Assembly: GCA_029212465.1 (NCBI GenBank)
Contig: JARGNV010000023.1
Coordinates: 1-32,745, forward strand
Length of the DNA stretch: 32,745 nucleotides
Direction: 5' to 3'
Source: Legionellaceae bacterium
GTDB taxonomy: Bacteria; Pseudomonadota; Gammaproteobacteria; Legionellales; Legionellaceae
The translations under genes were made by a program, and so were the position numbers. The notes below the pieces were generated by a model that saw nothing but the letters and a program-made list of their open reading frames with translations, searched no databases and was not told the DNA's origin. Below, piece after piece: positions 8,785 through 16,103 of the stretch (its first letter is position 1; each line of letters opens with the position of its first letter).

Positions 8785-9630
8785 CTAAAGATACCCATAA
8801 GTTTCCATGACATCTCGATGTGCATCAATCACTTGATTCACCTGTCCTCGTGTCAGCGTATTTTTCCAGTCTCCGACCACGCCTTTTCGAAAAAAAGATT
8901 TTGCATTAGGTGGTTTCTCTTTAAATCCATACTCTTTTTCTAAGCGCTGAAGTCGCGCAATGTCTGAATGTTCTAAAGCACGCTCTATTTGTCCAGGTTT
9001 CGCCTCAAGTTTTAAAAAGTTGGCTGCTTTTGTGAATGTTTCAAGCGGATTTGCTTTCATATCTTCATAACGCAACACTAAGCAAGACATCTCTTTTACC
9101 GATTGCCAACTCTTCACATGCATCGACCAAGACAGTAACTGTTGGCGTAGTTGATCATGCTGCTTTTTATGCCCTCCACAAAATGAAAAATCTGGCTTTT
9201 TCATTTTGTGAATGGCTTTATCAATAGAGCAGTTTAAATGATTAGCAAGCGAAATAGTCACGTCTAATGGATTTCGAATAAAATACAATGCGCCAAGGCT
9301 GTCTGCTGGTGGAATTAATGCCCGCCCATCCGACAAATAAGTGTATGCATCATGAATTTTATGATATTTCACACCATTGCCATGCGCTGCATACCAGCTA
9401 TAAACGGCAGGGCGTAACATATCCAACTCATCATGCGAAAGTGCTGCACTATCAAACCCAAGCGCATCATCCACCCAACTGCGCGCACTTGCAATCTCCC
9501 CTGTACGAATCGCATCCAACGCCAAGGGCTCACCTGACGCGTCTAGCATGTGGGCTAAAAATACTCTAAACCATGTATTGCCTGATTTTGGATACGATGC
9601 TAACCAATAAATACCTGTTCTATCAGACAC
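8785..9630 (-). CDS. PAPS-dependent sulfotransferase, RiPP cluster
   Basis: A 281-residue sulfotransferase of the cytosolic type (PF00685). YPKSGNTW at residues 13-20 is the 5'-phosphosulfate loop, RNPLDVTIS at about 119-127 is the 3'-phosphate motif, and RKGVVGDWKN at about 247-256 is the C-terminal PAPS-binding signature. All are intact. It should transfer sulfuryl from PAPS to a hydroxyl or amine; the acceptor is unknown. The start is GTG, overlapping the HprK-like gene by 8 nt (GTGTCTGA). The same operon encodes the PAPS synthase, so donor and transferase are co-expressed. A 34-nt perfect stem-loop lies within the gene at 9177-9210. Confidence 0.92.
   Translation of the reverse strand: MSDRTGIYWLASYPKSGNTWFRVFLAHMLDASGEPLALDAIRTGEIASARSWVDDALGFDSAALSHDELDMLRPAVYSWYAAHGNGVKYHKIHDAYTYLSDGRALIPPADSLGALYFIRNPLDVTISLANHLNCSIDKAIHKMKKPDFSFCGGHKKQHDQLRQQLLSWSMHVKSWQSVKEMSCLVLRYEDMKANPLETFTKAANFLKLEAKPGQIERALEHSDIARLQRLEKEYGFKEKPPNAKSFFRKGVVGDWKNTLTRGQVNQVIDAHRDVMETYGYL
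9177..9210. other. Perfect 14-bp stem, 6-nt loop inside sulfotransferase gene
   Basis: CACAAAATGAAAAA, loop TCTGGC, then TTTTTCATTTTGTG. The two 14-bp arms are perfectly complementary. It lies in codons for HKMKKPDFSFCG of the sulfotransferase. The stem is AT-rich, so it may be only weakly stable. It could pause or attenuate the operon transcript, or be chance in an AT-rich coding stretch. Confidence 0.6.
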
Positions 9631-10537
9631 GTTGCATGCCCCGCTCTGACAAATCAGCTTCCACCAAACCTACAAGCTCATCCAATCGAAATCCTGCTTT
9701 AGGGCGCATAATACGCACAATACTCACACGGGAGGCGAGCTCGCCTACATGTTTTAGGTGCAACTTTGATTTGCCAAGGCCTTTTACGTAAGGATAGCGA
9801 TATGTATTATTTTTTAAGGGTAATGCCTTTTGCACCCCCTCAACGGGTTGAAACGAAAACGTATCAAGATTATGAGCACTCAAGACATACATCACTTTTA
9901 ACGGCAATTGTTTGGTATAAAACTGTGATGCAAGGGGCACTGAAAACTTTTCGTGCTGCGGTCTCACCCGTCTCAATGTATGTGTTTCGACTGCTAACTT
10001 CTTGCTTGTATCAGCCCATAGTTTAATTTGAGGGAAGCTTGGTAACACCTCCCCGTCTGAGTTAATCGCACATACATCATCAGCCAGCACCGAATAGCCT
10101 CGGCGCATAAAAGCGCCAGACAAAGTTGACTTTCCAGCACCTGAGCGCCCAGAAAAAGAAATACACGCATCTCCCACCTTTATGGCATTTGCATGCAATA
10201 AAAATAGTTCTCGCTGCATAAGCAATGCCCCCATGCAGGAGCCTAATAAAAACAAGCGAATACTGTCTTCATCGACCAAAGGCATAGGCTCAATTATAAT
10301 ACGGCATCCATCACGTACTAAGTAGCGCGCAACACCTGGAACGCTAAGCCACAAAGCATTATCATCTGCTTGGTAAAAAGCGCCTCGTGCGGTGATGTTT
10401 TCAAGCCCATGTTCACTGACGTCGCCAAGCGCAATCAGGATATCTGGTATGATATGTTTCGTATTGTCACAAGGTAGCAACTCGGGCAGCGCTAAAGCGC
10501 TTTGAATATGCAACCCAAAAGCATGATAAAAAAACAT
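9623..10537 (-). CDS. HPr kinase-like (HprK-related) kinase, RiPP cluster
   Basis: A 304-residue protein with the HprK C-terminal fold: SFSGRSGAGKST (about 128-136) is the P-loop, followed by YSVLADDVCAI, the acidic motif of the family. The N-terminal part (YHAFGLHIQSALALPEL) is typical of HprK-related proteins in lasso clusters and is unlike true HPr kinase. Homologues in some lasso systems (paeninodin type) phosphorylate the C-terminal Ser of the precursor. Here the target is unknown. It is the first gene of the leftward operon; AGGGAG sits directly against the ATG, an unusually short spacing. A TATAAT box lies about 95 nt upstream. Confidence 0.85.
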   Translation of the reverse strand: MFFYHAFGLHIQSALALPELLPCDNTKHIIPDILIALGDVSEHGLENITARGAFYQADDNALWLSVPGVARYLVRDGCRIIIEPMPLVDEDSIRLFLLGSCMGALLMQRELFLLHANAIKVGDACISFSGRSGAGKSTLSGAFMRRGYSVLADDVCAINSDGEVLPSFPQIKLWADTSKKLAVETHTLRRVRPQHEKFSVPLASQFYTKQLPLKVMYVLSAHNLDTFSFQPVEGVQKALPLKNNTYRYPYVKGLGKSKLHLKHVGELASRVSIVRIMRPKAGFRLDELVGLVEADLSERGMQRV

Positions 10538-10663
10538 CTCCCTTAATCCTTCAAGACATCAATCCTTGAGGTATTCTTTCATAAATCACGGCTGACTCAA
10601 AGCGCTCAACTATACAAATACTGTAATTTATTATAACGTTCTTGCTAAAAGGTTTTTACACAC
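10538..10663. promoter_or_regulatory. Divergent intergenic region between the two RiPP operons
   Basis: This 126-bp region separates the HprK-like gene (left) from the B2 gene (right) and must hold promoters for both operons. It is AT-rich. On the minus strand only mini-ORFs are present (a seven-codon ATG frame from 10582, then a two-codon frame overlapping it as TGATG). No frame on either strand with a plausible start could encode a RiPP precursor. AAGGATT occurs twice, 18 bp apart, just upstream of the HprK-like start. AAAGG lies about 11 nt before the B2 start. Confidence 0.6.
10630..10635 (-). promoter_or_regulatory. Candidate -10 box for the leftward RiPP operon
   Basis: A perfect TATAAT on the minus strand. 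The matching -35 region is poor (GTAAAA-like at 17 bp), so an activator or an AT-rich UP-like context may be needed. Predicted transcription would start near 10623, giving an untranslated leader of about 85 nt before the HprK-like ATG. Confidence 0.4.
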
Positions 10664-11152
10664 ATGCGCACCATTCAAAAAATAGCTTTCTTTTATCGCA
10701 TGCCTTTTAAACAAAAAGGCCTATTTATCCTTAATGTTTGTTTATGCGGTATTGCACGCGCATGTATCCTCTTATTTCCATTAAACCGTTTATCCATATA
10801 CTTTGGCACGCTCAACAAAAACATTATTTCATCCACCATTATCTCTAAAAAAGAGCGTTACTATGCCATCCAACTCCAACGCTCTATTCGATTAGCCGCC
10901 CGATATACCCCCTGGAATTCAAACTGCTTGACGCAGGCCATGGTTGCAAAGTTTTGGTGCAATCGTTTGCATATTTCCTACATTTTATATATTGGGTTTG
11001 CAAAAGATGCTGAAAAACCTAGTGGATATGCTGCTCATGCGTGGCTTACAGCAGGCCCTATCGCTATTACCGGCGGCAATAGCTTTTCAAGCTTCCGCGT
11101 TATCTCAAGCTATGTACCAAACACGATATTATCGCAGGGAATAAACGCATGA
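10664..11152 (+). CDS. Lasso-peptide B2-type transglutaminase-like protease
   Basis: A 162-residue protein of the PF13471 family. The N-terminal third is a hydrophobic helical region, and the C-terminal part holds the Cys protease core: WNSNCLTQAMVAKF places the nucleophile at Cys88, and GYAAHAWLTAG the catalytic His at His125. In McjB-type enzymes an Asp about 12 residues after the His completes the triad; here that stretch reads ITGGNS without an Asp, a variation also likely in related B2 proteins. Known role: cleavage of the leader peptide before ring closure, with the PqqD-like B1 protein. The next gene overlaps by 4 nt (ATGA). Start: ATG at 10664, with AAAGG upstream and an in-frame stop 16 nt before it. 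Confidence 0.87.
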   Translation: MRTIQKIAFFYRMPFKQKGLFILNVCLCGIARACILLFPLNRLSIYFGTLNKNIISSTIISKKERYYAIQLQRSIRLAARYTPWNSNCLTQAMVAKFWCNRLHISYILYIGFAKDAEKPSGYAAHAWLTAGPIAITGGNSFSSFRVISSYVPNTILSQGINA

Positions 11153-12996
11153 TACATGGTATTTTTTATCGCACCCCCTCATCTCATCGGTTTGAACAAA
11201 CCCTTCATTTAGACGAACTCACACTCAACCCCTCGCACGAGCATATGCGTACCTGGTCATCAAAAACCCTTTGGCTTGCAAAGGTTTTCGAGACCGAAGC
11301 CCCCCAACACACGCAGTATATATCACAACCGATTGTCGCTTGGGTACGACTCGATAACCGAGAAGAACTTATCACGCAACTTCAACTACCATGCACCTCA
11401 TCAGATACCGATATTCTCTTAGCCGCTTATCAAGCTTATGGTGAAAACTGCACTTCACACTTATTGGGTGATTTTTGTTTTGTGATTTATGACACCGATA
11501 CAAATACCTTGTTTTGTGCGCGCGACCAAATGGGCGTGAAGCCTTTTTATTACTACTGTGATGAGCGCATATTTGTGTTTTCCACCTCCTTGCTACTGTT
11601 TCATACACTCAACTGTGTGCCTGTAAAACCTAGCATGGCCTGGGCTTGCAAGTTCTTGGTAGCCAATCTCTCTATGGATTTTGAAAAAACCGCCTACGAT
11701 AAAATACTCAAACTTCCCCCTGCCTCTCAAATTCGCGTGACAAAGGCACGCTTATCTAAAACACGCTATTTTGAATTTCATACCGAAAAAGTGCAGTTTA
11801 ATAACACTGATGACTATGTAGCGTACTATCAAGAAGCGCTCGAGCGTGCCATCAAAACACGTATACAAACACCCCACCCTCTCGGTACAGAAAGCAGTGG
11901 TGGGCTCGACTCATCAACCGTTACAGCCTACGCCGCAAAATACTTTAACCGCTCTTTAAAAGATTTATACGTTTTTGGCTTTGCACAGCTTGAAAGCGAA
12001 GCCAAAGACATTCTAAGTCTCAGTCAGCAATATCACTTGGCAAATAACTATATTTCTTGTAACGCTCTTACAACGCATTACAAAAACGAACATACACTGC
12101 GCACACTCGGTGCGCCAGTTGAACATGCTAATGCGACCGCACATCAAATTTTTTATGAACTCGCCGCCAAGCATCACGTAAAAACCTTGCTGTCAGGGTT
12201 TGGGGGGGATGAATTTGTTACAACAAATCACGGCAATTTATATTTCTATGAGCTTCTTCAGCAAAAAAAATACTATAAGCTCTACCAGTCACTGCATGGA
12301 AACCCACTAACACGCGCACTACGCTTTGCAAAATTTCGCTACCAAACCACAGCAACCGGTGGATGTGCCGACACCCGTATATTAAGAGCGCTTCAGTCGC
12401 GCTGGCCTGATATAATAGTTCCACAACACTTAGCGAGCGCCTATGGCCTTCAAGAACAATACCATGCCAAAGGACTATTCGTTTATAACCACAAAAACCT
12501 TGACCAGTTTACCCTCGAAAACCGCTGGGCTCCCTTTGTGACAACTCGCCTTGAAAATTGCACCTTAATGGCAGCATCCTATGGCATTGAGTATCGTTGG
12601 CCCTTGCTTGACTCACGCTTAATTCAATGTTTTTTATCCATTCCAAGTGCCGAAAAATGTAAACATGGTTCAGGGCGATATCTGCATGCACGCGCCGTTT
12701 CAGGTATTGTCCCAAATCATATTGCCAAAGCTCACAAAAAGAATATGGGTAGCCGCGTCACACCTTATCCTGAAGCGCCCACTCTAAATCAGGCATTACA
12801 CCCCGACTTAAAGCCGCTCATTGACCTTTCTAAATTAAATACACACGCCAATTTCTTGAAAGAAAATCCGCAAAACGCGCGTAATCTCGCTGTAACCTTT
12901 CAGCCCAAAAAAAACATAGACGCTGTGAATCAACTGGATAATTGGCTCAAATATTATTTCCCTAATGGATGTGACTGGGCAGATACCCCTGCATGA
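11149..12996 (+). CDS. Asparagine-synthetase-like lasso cyclase (C type)
   Basis: A 615-residue asparagine synthetase homologue. The N-terminal half resembles the GATase_7 domain (GDFCFVIYDTDTNTLFCARD, then MGVKPFYYY), but residue 2 is Ile, not the Cys nucleophile of class II amidotransferases, so it cannot use glutamine in the normal way. The synthetase half has the PP-loop SSGGLDSS (about 248-256) and LLSGFGGDE (about 346). Such Cys-less enzymes in lasso clusters adenylate an Asp or Glu side chain and close the macrolactam ring. It overlaps the B2 gene by 4 nt and the ATP-grasp gene by 4 nt. Some exopolysaccharide loci carry related amidotransferases, but those usually retain Cys2. Confidence 0.88.
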   Translation: MIHGIFYRTPSSHRFEQTLHLDELTLNPSHEHMRTWSSKTLWLAKVFETEAPQHTQYISQPIVAWVRLDNREELITQLQLPCTSSDTDILLAAYQAYGENCTSHLLGDFCFVIYDTDTNTLFCARDQMGVKPFYYYCDERIFVFSTSLLLFHTLNCVPVKPSMAWACKFLVANLSMDFEKTAYDKILKLPPASQIRVTKARLSKTRYFEFHTEKVQFNNTDDYVAYYQEALERAIKTRIQTPHPLGTESSGGLDSSTVTAYAAKYFNRSLKDLYVFGFAQLESEAKDILSLSQQYHLANNYISCNALTTHYKNEHTLRTLGAPVEHANATAHQIFYELAAKHHVKTLLSGFGGDEFVTTNHGNLYFYELLQQKKYYKLYQSLHGNPLTRALRFAKFRYQTTATGGCADTRILRALQSRWPDIIVPQHLASAYGLQEQYHAKGLFVYNHKNLDQFTLENRWAPFVTTRLENCTLMAASYGIEYRWPLLDSRLIQCFLSIPSAEKCKHGSGRYLHARAVSGIVPNHIAKAHKKNMGSRVTPYPEAPTLNQALHPDLKPLIDLSKLNTHANFLKENPQNARNLAVTFQPKKNIDAVNQLDNWLKYYFPNGCDWADTPA

Positions 12997-14222
12997 AACA
13001 TATTATTAAAAAACTAAAAGACACTAAACATCCACGTTTTATCTTCAGCTATCGTTATTTTTTACCCAACCTAGCAGGTCCAATTGCACTGCATCGAAAG
13101 CTCTTTTTTTTAAGTCTCAAAAAGCCGTCTCATCTTTTAATCAGTGTATATGGTTATATACGCTGGATAAGCGTACAAGCCTGGATAGTGAGCTATAAAG
13201 CTACTTTAAAACACCACAACAACACCATGAGCCAGCCCAAACATGTCCTTTTTCTTACCTTGCTAAAATTAAGCCTTATCCATCACATTGCGCCACGCTA
13301 TTACTTTAAATATAAACTCTATAAACCACACAATAAAAAACACATATTTAACTATTTTTATAATGCTGAACTTCCCTACTTTCATGATTATACCAACAAA
13401 AATTTTGCTCATTACAAAAAGGCACAAGCGCTAATTAGCGATAAACAACGTTTTGCTGAAGCATTACATGCGCAAAAAATACCCTGTGTATTAGGCAAAG
13501 TATATGATACAGAAGCACTTAAAAAAGACCCATCCCTATTACTGTCTCAGAAAACTATCTTTTGTAAACCACTGAATGGCTCGCAAAGTATCGATGCCTT
13601 TCTAGTCGTCTATGATGAAAACACACTGTCTCATGGCATCAAACCTATCAAAACAGCTGATATATACGGTACAAATAAAGTCCGCGCCTATCTCAATACC
13701 GTGTTTTCGAGGCATCATGCACTGCTCATTCAACCTTTTATCGAGGATAATCCTGAAATGCAGGCATTATCGGGGCAAATCGCTTGTACAACCGTTCGAA
13801 TCATTACAACAAAGTCACAGGGAAAAACGCCTACACTTTTATATCTGCAACTTGAAATACCACGCCCTAAAACCACCACACAAACCTATTCTATTTACCC
13901 ACTGACTCTCGATACACTTGATATAGCGCCAACTTTCCAAACAACAAACAAAATACGCCCTCAGGATAAACCATACCCTATTGTTTCAGATGCGCTTAAA
14001 GAAGCGCTCCGAAAAGCTATCCGTTATTGCACCAAGGCACATCTCACGTTGCTCGACTTAAACAGCGTATCGTTTGATGTCATTCTATCGAAAAATGGCC
14101 CTGTTATTTTGGAAGCAAACTATAATTGGTCTGTTGAAACCCTCTACCAATCCATTGATATCACGTCACCAGAGAAACACCCTGCCAAAGATTGGCTCAA
14201 TCATATCGTGCATGTTAAATAA
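12993..14222 (+). CDS. ATP-grasp protein (sugar-transfer-associated type), RiPP cluster
   Basis: A 409-residue protein. The N-terminal 130 residues are very rich in Lys, His and aromatic residues. The rest resembles an ATP-grasp fold: IFCKPLNGSQS (ATP-binding strand), CTTVRIITT, then a C-terminal GPVILEANYNWSVETLY that carries the metal-binding E-x-N. This signature best fits the sugar-transfer-associated ATP-grasp family PF14397, found mostly in polysaccharide loci; members are presumed to form an amide or ester bond using ATP. It follows the cyclase with a 4-nt ATGA overlap, so it belongs to the RiPP operon. The gene is visibly more A/T-rich than its neighbours, hinting at a different origin. 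Its 3' end is 9 nt from a convergent gene. Confidence 0.72.
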   Translation: MKHIIKKLKDTKHPRFIFSYRYFLPNLAGPIALHRKLFFLSLKKPSHLLISVYGYIRWISVQAWIVSYKATLKHHNNTMSQPKHVLFLTLLKLSLIHHIAPRYYFKYKLYKPHNKKHIFNYFYNAELPYFHDYTNKNFAHYKKAQALISDKQRFAEALHAQKIPCVLGKVYDTEALKKDPSLLLSQKTIFCKPLNGSQSIDAFLVVYDENTLSHGIKPIKTADIYGTNKVRAYLNTVFSRHHALLIQPFIEDNPEMQALSGQIACTTVRIITTKSQGKTPTLLYLQLEIPRPKTTTQTYSIYPLTLDTLDIAPTFQTTNKIRPQDKPYPIVSDALKEALRKAIRYCTKAHLTLLDLNSVSFDVILSKNGPVILEANYNWSVETLYQSIDITSPEKHPAKDWLNHIVHVK

Positions 14223-14231
14223 CATTATGGC

Positions 14232-15023
14232 CTACATACTCCCCCTCAAACGCCCCCAAATTACACCCAAGTATTCATGCATTGCTGTGTTAAATCGCGC
14301 AATATACTCAACACTCGGTAAAAACCGCCGCCATGATTGATGTTGTTTATTGGTTAAAACATGGTAGTCGCAGGGAGCTGCGATAGGATGAAGCCCTTGC
14401 TTCTCAAACAGCATCATAGCGCGCGGCATATGTTTTGCTGAGGTCACCAAATAAAAAGGCTTATCTCCTACTAAAGTGCGCGTTAAACGCGCTTCATCTG
14501 CTGTGTTCATTGAGTCGGTAATGAGTATACGGTGAGCCTTTGGTACCTGCAACGAATCAGTAAACTCCGCATAGCGCACAGACACAGCATATTCAGGTTT
14601 AGATAAACTTGCGCCTGATAAAATAAGCTCGGCTTTGGGTAGTTGACGATATAACCGGACCCCCTCAAGCGCACGCCTTAGGCTTGAAGCACTCAACGCA
14701 TCACTTGCAGGAATGCCCGGCACTTCTTCCACACCACCGCCTAAAACAAGCACCCAATGCACATCAGGATTCACGGCTCTAACACGCGCATAACGCTGCT
14801 CGAGGTATCCCATCATACGGTTGGGTAGCCACGGAGTGCTCACCACATACAAACTAACCCACACGAATAAAAGTATCATTCCCACACGCTTTTCGGTGCG
14901 CGTACGCCGACTCCGAAGCAAATACAAGCTTAAGCCTATTAAAATGAAAAACAACCAAAAAAATGGACTTAATAAGTACTCACAAAACCCTCGAAGCAAT
15001 ACTGCTTGTATGCCACTCGCCAT
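14232..15023 (-). CDS. YdcF/ElyC family (DUF218) inner-membrane protein
   Basis: A 263-residue protein with two N-terminal membrane segments (about 15-37 and 47-65) and a DUF218 domain: WVLVLGGGVEE, LSASSLRRALEGVRLY, LILSGAS, DSMNTADEA and YLVTSAKHMPRAMMLFEKQGL are all typical. In E. coli ElyC of this family affects envelope and lipid-carrier metabolism; the exact reaction is unclear. A good Shine-Dalgarno (AGGAG) lies 8 nt before the ATG, 12 nt after the lptG stop, so it is probably the last gene of an lptF-lptG-elyC operon. Confidence 0.82.
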   Translation of the reverse strand: MASGIQAVLLRGFCEYLLSPFFWLFFILIGLSLYLLRSRRTRTEKRVGMILLFVWVSLYVVSTPWLPNRMMGYLEQRYARVRAVNPDVHWVLVLGGGVEEVPGIPASDALSASSLRRALEGVRLYRQLPKAELILSGASLSKPEYAVSVRYAEFTDSLQVPKAHRILITDSMNTADEARLTRTLVGDKPFYLVTSAKHMPRAMMLFEKQGLHPIAAPCDYHVLTNKQHQSWRRFLPSVEYIARFNTAMHEYLGVIWGRLRGSM

Positions 15024-15035
15024 CTCAAAATCTCC

Positions 15036-16103
15036 TTATTTATAACGAGCACGCCCCATCCAATAGAGCCCAATGACAGCAAATACAGCAGTTGGTAAAA
15101 CAGCGGCTAATTCGGGCGGCCAATGTAATACATCGGCAAGTGGTCCAAAAAACCGGTTCATTAAATGAAACCCAAAACCAACACCCGCACCTGTTAAAAG
15201 TTTTGCGCCAATGGTGGATGAGCGCAGTGGCCCAAACACAAACGGAATTGCAAGTATCATCATAACAACCGTTGCAAAGGGTTGAACCAAACGCTGCCAA
15301 TACTCCAGCTTATAATGAAAAAATGCACCGCTTGCATGCTCATTTTTTACATAGCTTCTCAATGCTAAAAAATCCAACTCGCTTGGCTGCTTACCACTTA
15401 CACGTAACAAAATCACGTCCAATGGAATATGCCAGGGGAGCTCCTTAAACGTGTGCACAGCCGTGTTATCGCCTTGGAAGCGTGTTTCTTCAACATCATA
15501 TGCTTGCCACTTTCCTTCTGTATGCACTAAAGTTCCTATTTTCCGTACAAAGGTTAAAGCACGTTGAGAATTAAAATGGAATTGTTCAATGTGTTGCAGT
15601 TTTTTGTCTGATAAGGCGTCTCCAATGACAATATAGTCTTCATTAACTTTAAACCAGACACCATGCAAAGTTTCCATAGCTTGCCCATTGTTCATTGCTT
15701 CCCAACGTTTCTTGCTTGCAAGTGATAACAGGTGCGGCGAAAACACTTCTCCCAATAATGCTACAAACAAAACCACCACCACGGATGCTTTAAGCACGGC
15801 CCAGGTAATGCGTCTTACCGAAACACCTGCCGCTTGCATCACAATTAACTCTCGGTGACTGGCTAAGTTTCCAAGTCCCATCAACGCTCCCAGCAAGCAT
15901 GCCACAGGAAAAAACAAATATATCTCACCTGGCACTTCTAATAACATCACGAGTAATGCTTGTTGAATATGATATTGCCCGCGCCCCAAGTCATCTAACT
16001 CATTTACAAATAAAATAAACAATTGCAAACCAATTAGTACCAGTGTTACTAGTGCAATCGTACTTAAAACAGTTTTTGCAATATAACGGTCAAGTAACTT
16101 CAT
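15036..16103 (-). CDS. lptG: LPS export permease LptG
   Basis: A 355-residue protein of the YjgP/YjgQ family, with membrane helices at about 10-35, 55-80 and 95-120, a periplasmic beta-jellyroll domain (about 130-260), then three C-terminal helices. MKLLDRYIAKTVL at the start is the typical LptG N-terminus. With LptF and LptB it forms the ABC transporter that extracts LPS from the inner membrane. The start used here (16103) overlaps the lptF stop as ATGA; a longer frame upstream (to 16187) lies inside lptF and is unlikely. The gene order lptF-lptG beside divergent pepA is conserved in gammaproteobacteria. Confidence 0.93.
   Translation of the reverse strand: MKLLDRYIAKTVLSTIALVTLVLIGLQLFILFVNELDDLGRGQYHIQQALLVMLLEVPGEIYLFFPVACLLGALMGLGNLASHRELIVMQAAGVSVRRITWAVLKASVVVVLFVALLGEVFSPHLLSLASKKRWEAMNNGQAMETLHGVWFKVNEDYIVIGDALSDKKLQHIEQFHFNSQRALTFVRKIGTLVHTEGKWQAYDVEETRFQGDNTAVHTFKELPWHIPLDVILLRVSGKQPSELDFLALRSYVKNEHASGAFFHYKLEYWQRLVQPFATVVMMILAIPFVFGPLRSSTIGAKLLTGAGVGFGFHLMNRFFGPLADVLHWPPELAAVLPTAVFAVIGLYWMGRARYK

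Noticed and set aside
10538-10663. Mini-ORFs before the HprK-like gene (seven codons from 10582, then two codons) as a RiPP precursor
   Set aside because: Far too short for leader plus core, with no Thr-x-Gly processing pattern; a longer open frame through the same region has no upstream start codon.
4010-14222. Exosortase/exopolysaccharide locus instead of a RiPP cluster
   Set aside because: HprK-like, PqqD-like, ATP-grasp and amidotransferase genes do occur there, but no glycosyltransferase, exosortase or polymerase is present, and the B2 protease and Cys2-less cyclase point to lasso chemistry. Kept as a secondary hypothesis.
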